Positions 1 to 6,045 are shown, counted from the stretch's first letter. The stretch: DNA of 6,468 nucleotides from Bacteroidales bacterium (GCA_021106665.1 JAIOTR010000022.1:1-6468); one strand, 5' to 3'. Translations and numbers: made by a program. The notes: generated by a model not told the origin, from the sequence alone.

Positions 1-1224
1 AATTGTATTTTGAGAGTGATTGATACTTGCATTTAAAAAATATTTGCCTGAGAAACTGGTTGAGTAGTTAATGCTTGACTGAAAAGTATTGCTTAAATAT
101 GCATTTGAGTTTACCGGATTAAATTTGTTGTATTGCGAACTAACGAAGTTAACATTAGCTGAAAACCTGCTATTGGGCCTGGCTTTAGGATCCTGGTTAT
201 GAATCCACCGGATTGAATAATCTTTATTTCTCTCATAATCGGGCGACCCCTGTTCTCCTAAAATGTTGATCGCATAGTTTGCATTTAAATAACCATTGTA
301 TTTATACCGTTTTCTGTAGTTAGCGCTGGGTTTTATGGCCCAACTTCCCAGGGTATAAATATCTCCCACCAGTTTAAAATCAAGATGATCGCTAATGGCA
401 AAATAATAACCGCCATTTTCGAAATAAAACCCCCGCTGTGTGGACTCTCCGTAAGTGGGGATGACAATACCCGATCGTTGTCCTTTTTTATTTGGAAACA
501 ATCCGAATGGGATCATCAGGGGCGTTGGTACATCTTCAATTGTAAGGTAAGCAGGCCCTGTAACAATTTTATTATTGGGAATAACCTTGGCTTTTTTAAA
601 TTTAAAGGCAAAGTGTGGATGTTCAAGATCACAAGTTGTATAGGATCCCTGGTAAACATTGGTAACATCATTTTCCATCTTTTTTACAGTGTTCCCGTGT
701 AAATAACCTTCCGCATCTTCGGTGATAACTTTTTGTACAAGCCCCTTTTTGGTTTGGTAATTATATTTCATCGATTCCGATTCGAAACTGTTTTGACCCA
801 TGGTAAATACAGGCCTGCCTATATCATTTCCGGTTGTATCTTGAGTGCCTGTAGCATACAGAGTACTGTTCGAAAACTCAATTTCAACATAATTTGCTTT
901 CAGATTGATATCTTCATAGCTAATATCATTTTCATTATACATATAAACTTTTTGAGTTTTGACATCAAGCCGTATCGAATCCAGAGCTTTATAATCAACT
1001 TTTGATTTTATTGCATTTGGGGAAATACCAAATCCGGTTGTATCAATTGTAACGTTTTTATTTATTACTGTATCAGCAACAATATTAAGTGAATCGGGAA
1101 CGTTTTGGCGAAGTGTGTCATCCTGCGCTTGTACAATGAAATTACAGCTACATATTAAAATAAGTAAAATTGAATTCGTTACAATTTTACCTGTTAATAA
1201 TTTGGTTGACAATTTGTTTACCAA
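1..1224 (-). CDS. lptD: LPS-assembly outer-membrane protein LptD, 3' end cut off by left edge
   Basis: LptD forms the outer-membrane barrel that inserts lipopolysaccharide into the outer leaflet at the end of the Lpt bridge. The visible 408 codons begin with a signal peptide (hydrophobic run about residues 14-31, likely cut after VQA near residue 33). An OstA/LptA-like periplasmic region follows (about 70-215), then the start of the barrel. Recognisable motifs are YQGSYTTCDLEHPHF (191-205), KIVTGPAYLTIEDVPTPL (219-236), IPFGLFPNKKG (238-248) and SGIVIPTYGE (251-260), all characteristic of Bacteroidota LptD. Most of the barrel and the stop codon lie beyond the left edge. No ATG lies in frame between the upstream stop at 1261-1263 and codon 95, so a TTG must start the gene. 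I chose the TTG at 1222-1224; the TTG at 1210-1212 is an alternative. The gene is divergent from the amidase operon. Family call is secure; the start is less so. Confidence 0.93.
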   Translation of the reverse strand, partial: MVNKLSTKLLTGKIVTNSILLILICSCNFIVQAQDDTLRQNVPDSLNIVADTVINKNVTIDTTGFGISPNAIKSKVDYKALDSIRLDVKTQKVYMYNENDISYEDINLKANYVEIEFSNSTLYATGTQDTTGNDIGRPVFTMGQNSFESESMKYNYQTKKGLVQKVITEDAEGYLHGNTVKKMENDVTNVYQGSYTTCDLEHPHFAFKFKKAKVIPNNKIVTGPAYLTIEDVPTPLMIPFGLFPNKKGQRSGIVIPTYGESTQRGFYFENGGYYFAISDHLDFKLVGDIYTLGSWAIKPSANYRKRYKYNGYLNANYAINILGEQGSPDYERNKDYSIRWIHNQDPKARPNSRFSANVNFVSSQYNKFNPVNSNAYLSNTFQSSINYSTSFSGKYFLNASINHSQNTI

Positions 1225-1242
1225 GTTTACTCTATTATATAT

Positions 1243-1250
1243 TAAATTTG
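1243..1250 (+). promoter_or_regulatory. Candidate -7 box for the amidase-MCE operon
   Basis: TAAATTTG matches the Bacteroidota primary sigma factor -7 consensus TAnnTTTG exactly. It lies in the 85-bp divergent spacer, 59 bp before the amidase ATG. The -33 element is poor: the nearest TTTG (1213-1216) is 26 bp upstream, farther than the usual spacing of about 19. Chance matches are not rare in DNA this AT-rich. Confidence 0.4.
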
Positions 1251-1286
1251 CAAGAACTGTTTAAAAACAATCGTTGAAATATGGTT

Positions 1287-1294
1287 CAAAACTA
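1287..1294 (-). promoter_or_regulatory. Possible -7 box for lptD
   Basis: On the minus strand this reads TAGTTTTG, an exact TAnnTTTG match about 62 bp upstream of the lptD TTG start. No clear -33 TTTG is placed at the usual distance. If used, the promoter would extend into the first codons of the amidase, and its transcript would overlap the start of the amidase transcript in antisense. Low confidence. Confidence 0.25.
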
Positions 1295-1309
1295 AACAAA
1301 AAATATACC

Positions 1310-2410
1310 ATGACTTTGAAACGCTTGTTATTAATTTTTGGTATCTTACTATTGTTGATTACCTTCTGGATTGATGGTATTTCACAGGTCGAAAATAAAA
1401 TCACCAAAGTTGTTATTGATGCAGGTCATGGAGGAAAAGATCCGGGAGCTTTAGGAAAAAACTCAATGGAGAAAAATATTGTTTTGGATGTAGCCTTAAA
1501 AACAGGAAAGTACATTGAGGAGAATTTTGAAGATATTGAAGTTATATATACCAGAAAGACCGATGAATTTATAGAACTTCATAAAAGGGCCCAGATAGCC
1601 AATGAAGCCGGTGCAGATGTATTTATTTCAATACATTGTAATTCCAACAGGTCGTCAAAACCATATGGCGCTGAAACATATGTGATGGGACTTCATAAAA
1701 CACTGGAAAACCTGGATGTGGCTAAAACTGAAAATGCTGCCATTTATTATGAAGAAGATTATACTACCCAATATGAAGGTTTTAATCCGGATTCAGATGA
1801 AGATTATATTGTTTTATCAATGTTTCAAAGCTCCAGCATTGAACAAAGCATTGACCTTTCCTCAAAAGTTCAGCATCAATTTAAGGACAGGGTTGGAAGA
1901 AAGGATAGAGGAGTTAAGCAAGCCGGTTTTTGGGTACTGTACAAAACTACCATGCCCGGAATTCTAATTGAACTCGGGTTTCTAAGCAATCCGGTTGAAG
2001 AAAAATTCTTGCTTTCAGAAGATGGTAAAGTTTATCTGGCATCAGCTATTTACAGGGCTTTTAAAAATTATAAGAGCGAATATGAAGATGCAAATAAAGA
2101 TCTGAAACCGGTTGTTGTAAAATTGGAAGAGCCAAAACCACAGGTTTTTTACAGGATTCAGTTTGCTTCTTATAAAAAGGAAAAATCGCTGGAATTCAGA
2201 AAATTTCGAGGCTTAAAGGACGTTAGGGTTTATGAGCATGATGGCTGCTTCAAATATACAACAGGTAATGAGGATTCACTTGAAAATGTTCAGGCCCTTA
2301 AAAATAAGCTGATCAAGAAAGGATATAATGATATATTTATTGTAGCATTTATAAATGATGAAAGAATACCGCTCAATGAAGCAAAACAATTATCTGAAAA
2401 TCAAAATTGA
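1310..2410 (+). CDS. N-acetylmuramoyl-L-alanine amidase (Amidase_3) with C-terminal SPOR domain
   Basis: This zinc amidase cleaves the bond between MurNAc and the stem peptide of peptidoglycan in the periplasm, as AmiABC enzymes do when daughter cells separate. Residues 4-19 form a signal peptide or anchor. The Amidase_3 domain spans about 33-252. Its zinc ligands are visible: H40 in VVIDAGHGGKDPG, E54 in SMEKNIVLD, and H109 in FISIHCNSN; the catalytic glutamate is E221 in ILIELGFLSNP. The insert at about 120-165 (GLHKTLENLDVAK and after) is typical of Bacteroidota members. A SPOR domain at about 279-361 should bind denuded glycan strands at the septum. I chose the ATG at 1310 because the hydrophobic signal follows at once; a TTG at 1274 would add 12 polar residues. 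The stop overlaps the next gene's TTG by 4 bp. There is no Shine-Dalgarno. Confidence 0.93.
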   Translation: MTLKRLLLIFGILLLLITFWIDGISQVENKITKVVIDAGHGGKDPGALGKNSMEKNIVLDVALKTGKYIEENFEDIEVIYTRKTDEFIELHKRAQIANEAGADVFISIHCNSNRSSKPYGAETYVMGLHKTLENLDVAKTENAAIYYEEDYTTQYEGFNPDSDEDYIVLSMFQSSSIEQSIDLSSKVQHQFKDRVGRKDRGVKQAGFWVLYKTTMPGILIELGFLSNPVEEKFLLSEDGKVYLASAIYRAFKNYKSEYEDANKDLKPVVVKLEEPKPQVFYRIQFASYKKEKSLEFRKFRGLKDVRVYEHDGCFKYTTGNEDSLENVQALKNKLIKKGYNDIFIVAFINDERIPLNEAKQLSENQN

Positions 2411-3180
2411 AAATCTTGAATTTCCTGCAGAAAAATAGAAAGATTATTCTGATAACTTCTTTACTTGTTATTATTGCAATGGTAATTGTCATTTACTTGA
2501 AATTGTATTGTGTAACGGTTAACTATTATGCAATAGTTGATAATGTAAATGGACTAAGTGAAAAGGATGCTGTAACTGCTGAAAATGTTGAAATTGGTAA
2601 AGTCAAAAGGATCAAATCTTTTCTTGATATCCCAGGTATTAGTTTACTGGAAATTAAAATTGATAAGGATATAAATATTCCTGATAAATCTTATGGAGAA
2701 ATAATTAAAATTGAAGGTGATCAGGGCCGATGTGCCTTTAAAATAAATTTAATTGCCTCTGACGGATATTTTGAAAACAATGATACAATACCTGTAAAAG
2801 AAATAATTGTTTTATCAGAACCAGCCAATATTGTACCTGATAAAATACAGCAAGATCCATCTGATTCTATTATGGATACAAGGGATAAGGAGGCTATTGA
2901 TCTTCCGGAAGATGAAAATATTGTTTTTAAAATTCAACTCCTGATATCTAAAGATAAAATTCCATTAAATTCAAAAGATTTTAAAGGAATAAAAGGAATA
3001 CATTCATATTTCGAGAATGGGTTTTATAAATATGTGGTTGGCTCTGAAATATCGATTGTGGATGCTAATAAGTTATGTCAGGATATCAAAGAAAAAGGAT
3101 TCAAGGATGCATTTATTATAGCTTTCAGAAATGATGAAAGGATTTCAATTAAAGAAGCATTACGATTATTGAAAAAATAG
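2407..3180 (+). CDS. Membrane-anchored MCE-like plus SPOR domain protein
   Basis: This 257-residue protein has no gene name that I recognise. Residues 13-33 form one N-terminal transmembrane helix, placing the rest in the periplasm. Residues about 38-131 look like a degenerate MCE (MlaD) domain: NVNGLSEKDAV, NVEIGKVKRI, IKIDKDINIPDKS and NDTIPV fall in the same order as equivalent segments of the next gene's MCE domain. A polar, Asp/Pro-rich linker (132-171) leads to a SPOR domain (172-254) that aligns without gaps to the SPOR domain of the upstream amidase. The usual hydrophobic LLG-type pore segment is replaced by EGDQGR (103-108). The TTG start overlaps the amidase TGA stop, so translation is probably coupled; the first in-frame ATG is inside the membrane helix. 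I infer a septum-targeted MCE component. The SPOR call is strong and the MCE call moderate. Confidence 0.8.
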   Translation: MKILNFLQKNRKIILITSLLVIIAMVIVIYLKLYCVTVNYYAIVDNVNGLSEKDAVTAENVEIGKVKRIKSFLDIPGISLLEIKIDKDINIPDKSYGEIIKIEGDQGRCAFKINLIASDGYFENNDTIPVKEIIVLSEPANIVPDKIQQDPSDSIMDTRDKEAIDLPEDENIVFKIQLLISKDKIPLNSKDFKGIKGIHSYFENGFYKYVVGSEISIVDANKLCQDIKEKGFKDAFIIAFRNDERISIKEALRLLKK

Positions 3181-3183
3181 TTT

Positions 3184-3191
3184 TATTTTTG
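3184..3191 (+). promoter_or_regulatory. Weak candidate internal -7 box before the MlaD gene
   Basis: TATTTTTG is an exact TAnnTTTG match just after the stop of the MCE-SPOR gene, 16 bp before the TTG of the MlaD gene. The nearest upstream TTG is only 12 bp away, and the tract is almost pure A/T, so chance is a serious alternative. Any transcript would have a very short leader. Confidence 0.2.
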
Positions 3192-3207
3192 CTTAAAATA
3201 TCCAACA

Positions 3208-4155
3208 TTGAAAATTTCGAAAGAATTTAAAATTGGAATTGTAGTTACCCTGGCTTTAGCGCTGCTGTACTGGGGTATCAATTTTTTAAAAGGCGAAGAT
3301 ATCTTTTCTAAAGAGCGTGTATTCATGTCAGTATATAAAGATGTGGGTGGCCTTCAAAAAGCCAATCCGGTAAGAATAAACGGGTTAATCGTTGGGCAGG
3401 TAAGGGATATGTTTTTTAGCGGAGATGGCGATGCAGACATAGTTATTGAACTTGTCATCAAAAATAAAATTGCGATTCCCGAGAACTCAACAGCAAAAAT
3501 TATCAGTTCTGATATATTGGGATCAAAAGCGGTTGACATTATTTTGGGGACATCATCTCAGTTGGCTGAATCAGGTGATACATTACAAGCCGAAATCGAA
3601 GAATCCATTAAAGATGAGGTAAGCAGGCAGCTTAAACCGATAAAAAGTAAAGCTGAAAATTTAATGCTCTCCATCGATACCGTACTCACCATGTTGAATA
3701 ACCTTTTTTCAACAACCAATACCGAGAACATTTCAAGAAGTGTCGGTTATTTGGCAAATACATTCGAAAATTTGGAGAGTACAACAAGTACTCTTGACAC
3801 GATTATGTCTGGTCAAAAAACACGGCTTGAAAGAATCCTGTCGAATATTGAATCCATTACACTCACACTAAAATCCAATGAAGATAATTTGAACAGTATT
3901 TTTACTAATCTGGCAGCTGTTAGTGATACATTGGCTAATGCACACATAGCCGAAACAATCTCAAATGTTAACAGAGTGATGTCTGAGATTGGCGGTATAA
4001 CTGAAAAGATTAATAAAGGTGAGGGAAGCCTTGGTATGCTGGTAAATAACGATTCGCTTTACATTGAACTTGAAAAAACCACAAGAGAATTAAATCTCTT
4101 AATAGAGGATATACGGCTGAATCCGAAAAAATATTTGAAATTCTCAGTGTTCTAA
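3208..4155 (+). CDS. MlaD-type MCE-domain lipid-transport protein
   Basis: MCE proteins of this type are the substrate-binding, membrane-anchored hexamers of Mla-like ABC systems, which move phospholipid between the inner and outer membranes. Residues 7-27 form the membrane anchor, after a short MKISKEFK start typical of Bacteroidota members. The MCE domain spans about 36-128: DVGGLQKANPVRINGL, VGQV, IPENSTAKI and SDILGSKAVDI, the last being the LLG-like segment lining the pore. Residues about 130-300 are a long helical, coiled-coil-like tail, followed by GEGSLGMLVNNDSLY (271-285) and the closing NPKKYLKFSVF. The TTG start is required because the first in-frame ATG is codon 40, inside the MCE domain. 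The gene is 27 bp downstream of the MCE-SPOR gene. The ATPase and permease are not in this window. Whether it is a true mlaD orthologue is unclear. Confidence 0.92.
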   Translation: MKISKEFKIGIVVTLALALLYWGINFLKGEDIFSKERVFMSVYKDVGGLQKANPVRINGLIVGQVRDMFFSGDGDADIVIELVIKNKIAIPENSTAKIISSDILGSKAVDIILGTSSQLAESGDTLQAEIEESIKDEVSRQLKPIKSKAENLMLSIDTVLTMLNNLFSTTNTENISRSVGYLANTFENLESTTSTLDTIMSGQKTRLERILSNIESITLTLKSNEDNLNSIFTNLAAVSDTLANAHIAETISNVNRVMSEIGGITEKINKGEGSLGMLVNNDSLYIELEKTTRELNLLIEDIRLNPKKYLKFSVF

Positions 4156-4160
4156 AAAAG

Positions 4161-4195
4161 AAAACCCGATGAGTTGATCATCGGTTTTTCTTTTG
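4161..4195. terminator. Bidirectional intrinsic terminator between the MCE operon and hsp20
   Basis: AAAACC(C)GATGA pairs with TCATCGGTTTT: an 11-bp stem with one bulged C and the loop GTTGA. On the plus strand it runs into TTTTTCTTTTG, and on the minus strand into a tract of T residues interrupted by one C. It starts 5 bp after the MlaD stop and ends at the hsp20 stop, so it can end both convergent transcripts. Confidence 0.8.
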
Positions 4196-4630
4196 TTACG
4201 AAATTTTAATTTCCTTTTTATTCTTCAACTTTGCCTCTTCAATTTTTGGTAATTGAATTGTTAGAACTCCATTTTCGTGCGAAGCCTTGATCTTATCCGC
4301 ATTTACCGATTCAGGAATTGAAAATGATCTGCTGAATGAGTTGTATCCAAACTCTCTCTTCATAAAATTATCCGGATCAACTTCAATTTTTGTTTCTTTT
4401 TCAGATGAAACAGTCAGGACATTTTTCTCAAGATTAATTTTAAAGTCATCCTTGTTTACTCCGGGAGCTGCAACTTCTATTTCAAAGCTTTTGTCATTTT
4501 CTTTAATATTCACGGCAGGGACTGTGTAGTCAGCGCCATCACTAAAAAATGATGATAATAAATCTTTTCCGAAAAAATCGTTAGTGTAACGATGTGGATA
4601 ATACATTCTTTTTTTAATTACTGGTAACAT
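4196..4630 (-). CDS. Small heat shock protein, Hsp20/alpha-crystallin family
   Basis: This is an ATP-independent cytoplasmic holdase that binds unfolding proteins and keeps them refoldable for DnaK/ClpB. Its 144 residues are a normal length for bacterial Hsp20. The N-terminal arm covers about 1-36 and the alpha-crystallin domain about 37-130, with VAAPGVNKDDF (53-63), FSRSFSIPESV (99-109) and the signature ENGVLTIQLPK (119-129). The C-terminal tail carries an IxI motif (IKI, 141-143), which docks into neighbouring subunits when oligomers form. An AGGAGG sits 8 bp before the first ATG and fixes that start over the internal Met9. The gene lies 153 bp downstream of the aminotransferase on the same strand, with its own likely regulatory region between them, and ends at a shared terminator. 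Confidence 0.95.
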   Translation of the reverse strand: MLPVIKKRMYYPHRYTNDFFGKDLLSSFFSDGADYTVPAVNIKENDKSFEIEVAAPGVNKDDFKINLEKNVLTVSSEKETKIEVDPDNFMKREFGYNSFSRSFSIPESVNADKIKASHENGVLTIQLPKIEEAKLKNKKEIKIS

Positions 4631-4638
4631 AATTTGTT

Positions 4639-4644
4639 CCTCCT
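4639..4644 (-). promoter_or_regulatory. Strong Shine-Dalgarno for hsp20
   Basis: On the minus strand AGGAGG lies 8 bp upstream of the hsp20 ATG, an ideal match and spacing. No other gene start in the window has such a site, which fits a gene that needs high translation during stress. It decides the start codon of hsp20. Confidence 0.85.
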
Positions 4645-4718
4645 ATATTTAATTTGTTAAACTTCAATTTTTCGTAAGGGTGGGATCAAATCATATTCCA
4701 ATCAAAAAAAACATGATT

Positions 4719-4739
4719 ATTCGGACAATATGGCCGAAT
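4719..4739. promoter_or_regulatory. Imperfect palindrome, candidate operator upstream of hsp20
   Basis: ATTCGGAC-AATAT-GGCCGAAT has 8-bp arms with one mismatch around a 5-bp centre, the shape of a dimeric repressor or activator site. It contains the left copy of the 14-bp direct repeat. It does not match CIRCE (the HrcA site). It lies about 90 bp upstream of the hsp20 ATG. The regulator is unknown. Confidence 0.4.
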
Positions 4740-4779
4740 TGAAGAGGTGTTAATTTAAAAATAGAGACAATCTGGCCGA
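4724..4779. repeat. Pair of 14-bp direct repeats, 42 bp apart
   Basis: GACAATATGGCCGA (4724-4737) and GACAATCTGGCCGA (4766-4779) differ at one base. Start-to-start distance is 42 bp, four turns of B-DNA, so both copies face the same side of the helix. They fill the AT-rich spacer between the aminotransferase stop and hsp20, and their GC-rich TGGCCGA core stands out. A tandem binding site controlling hsp20 is the simplest reading. Confidence 0.55.
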
Positions 4780-4783
4780 TATT

Positions 4784-5971
4784 TTATAATTGATCGAGGC
4801 TTTCTAATATTCGATTTATGGATTTTTCAATTTCATCTTCTTTAATTATTAATGGGGGAGCAATTCGAAATGCATTTGGCCTGAACAGGAATCTATCTGT
4901 AATCAATCCATTCTTAACAAAGATATTAGCAAGTTTGCTCGCTAACTCATTATTTTCAAGGTCAATCCCGAGCATCAATCCAATCTGCCTGATATTTTGA
5001 ATTTTATCATTCTGAAGTAATATTTCTTTGTAATGTTTACCCTTTTTATCTGCTCCTTCTGCTAACTTTTCATCCAGGATTACCAGTAGGTTCGCCAATG
5101 CAGCTGCACAGCAAACCGGATGGCCACCAAAAGTTGTTATATGACCTAATTCAGGTTTAGAGGTTAATGATTCCATTATCTCTTTTGAAGAAATAAATGC
5201 TCCTATAGGCATCCCACCTCCCATTCCCTTTGCAAGGGTTAAGATATCAGGTGTAAAATTGTAGTTTTCAAAACTGAATAATTTACCGGTTCGTCCAAAT
5301 CCCATCTGGATATCATCCAATATTAACAGTGCGCCCGTTTCATCACATCTTTTTCTTAAGGCTGTTAAAAAATTATTTTCGGGAAGAATGATCCCGGCTT
5401 CAGCCTGAATGGACTCGGCAATTACACATGATGTCCTTTCAGTAATTTGTGAAAGATCTTCAAATCGGTTGAAGTTCAAGAATCTAATATCCGGTAATAG
5501 TGGTCGGAAAGCATATTTTAAAGTTTCGTTACCCAATACGCTCAATGCCCCATGAGTTCCTCCGTGATAAGCATTTTTAAATGCCACAATTTCAGTTCTG
5601 CCTGTATACCTTTTGGCCAGTTTTATGGCGCCTTCATTGGCTTCGCTTCCTGAATTAACAAAATAAACAGCATCTAGATTTTGGGGTAAGTTGTCAACCA
5701 ATAACTTCGCCAGTTTAACTTGCGGACTCTGAATATATTCACCATAAACCATCAGGTGCATATATTTTTCAAGCTGCTGGTGAATGGCTTCAATCACTTT
5801 TGGATGCCTGTGACCAAGATTACTGACTGCAACACCTGATACCAGGTCAAGGTATTCTTTACCTGAATTATCATAAATATATATTCCGCTCGCATGATCA
5901 ATTTCAATGCCCAAAGGATTTTTTGATGGTAAACCCATGTGCCTGAAAAATAATTCCCTGTTGGTTATCAT
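4784..5971 (-). CDS. Class III PLP-dependent aminotransferase, acetylornithine/ornithine aminotransferase-like
   Basis: This cytoplasmic fold-type I enzyme transfers an amino group, usually from the omega-amine of a basic substrate, to 2-oxoglutarate through pyridoxal phosphate. The 395 residues match full-length ArgD/RocD-type enzymes. Visible elements are the phosphate-binding NSGSEAN (106-112), the stacking aromatic in AYHGG (134-138), D219 and Q222 in LDDIQMGFGRTG, the Schiff-base lysine K248 in LAKGMGGGMPIGA, TTFGGHP (279-285), and R369 in FRIAPPL, the likely carboxylate contact. DDIQMG replaces the commoner DEVQTG, and ESIQAEAG replaces EPxQGEGG. Substrate is therefore not settled: arginine synthesis, ornithine or lysine breakdown, or another diamine are all possible, and no neighbour points to one. 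The ATG at 5971 has no Shine-Dalgarno. It is divergent from the dehydrogenase gene. Confidence 0.9.
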   Translation of the reverse strand: MITNRELFFRHMGLPSKNPLGIEIDHASGIYIYDNSGKEYLDLVSGVAVSNLGHRHPKVIEAIHQQLEKYMHLMVYGEYIQSPQVKLAKLLVDNLPQNLDAVYFVNSGSEANEGAIKLAKRYTGRTEIVAFKNAYHGGTHGALSVLGNETLKYAFRPLLPDIRFLNFNRFEDLSQITERTSCVIAESIQAEAGIILPENNFLTALRKRCDETGALLILDDIQMGFGRTGKLFSFENYNFTPDILTLAKGMGGGMPIGAFISSKEIMESLTSKPELGHITTFGGHPVCCAAALANLLVILDEKLAEGADKKGKHYKEILLQNDKIQNIRQIGLMLGIDLENNELASKLANIFVKNGLITDRFLFRPNAFRIAPPLIIKEDEIEKSINRILESLDQL

Positions 5972-5996
5972 TGGATAGCAATTAATTAATTCTGTT

Positions 5997-6004
5997 CAAA
6001 GATA
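5997..6004 (-). promoter_or_regulatory. Candidate -7 box for the aminotransferase gene
   Basis: On the minus strand this reads TATCTTTG, an exact TAnnTTTG match 25 bp upstream of the aminotransferase ATG. A TTTCG lies 23 bp further upstream as a poor -33 element. It is back to back with the candidate box for the dehydrogenase. Confidence 0.45.
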
Positions 6005-6037
6005 TTTAATAAAGTGTTAAGGGTATTCGAAATTTTA

Positions 6038-6045
6038 TAACTTTG
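6038..6045 (+). promoter_or_regulatory. Candidate -7 box for the short-chain dehydrogenase gene
   Basis: TAACTTTG is an exact TAnnTTTG match 32 bp before the dehydrogenase ATG, giving a leader of about 25 bases. The -33 position holds GTGTTAAGG, only a partial match to TTTG at about the right spacing. Confidence 0.45.

Noticed and set aside
385..1005. Two plus-strand open frames (385-702, 733-1005)
   Set aside because: They are antisense to lptD, whose minus-strand frame is open throughout with clear family motifs; their translations resemble no known protein.
1274..1309. Upstream TTG start adding 12 residues to the amidase
   Set aside because: The added residues are polar and would precede a good signal peptide that begins directly at the ATG at 1310; ATG is preferred.
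1716..1967. Plus-strand open frame inside the amidase gene
   Set aside because: It is out of frame within the catalytic domain of a well-supported gene, with no family motif.
3173..3190. AAAAATA-GTTT-TATTTTT hairpin after the MCE-SPOR gene
   Set aside because: The stem is all A/T and far too weak for an intrinsic terminator, and the MlaD gene follows closely in the same operon.
3354..3539. Minus-strand open frame inside the MlaD gene
   Set aside because: It is antisense to the MCE domain, with no start signal or recognisable product.
4287..4529. Plus-strand open frame opposite hsp20
   Set aside because: It is a shadow of the alpha-crystallin domain on the other strand.
4631..4658. AATTTGTT occurring twice (4631-4638, 4651-4658) around the hsp20 ribosome binding site
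   Set aside because: Eight low-complexity A/T-rich bases repeated once is within chance for this composition.
4719..4739. CIRCE (HrcA) element upstream of hsp20
   Set aside because: The 6-bp outer arms are 9 bp apart as in CIRCE, but the arm sequence ATTCGG/CCGAAT does not match TTAGCACTC/GAGTGCTAA.
4818..5000. Plus-strand open frame opposite the aminotransferase C-terminus
   Set aside because: It is a shadow of a well-supported minus-strand gene.
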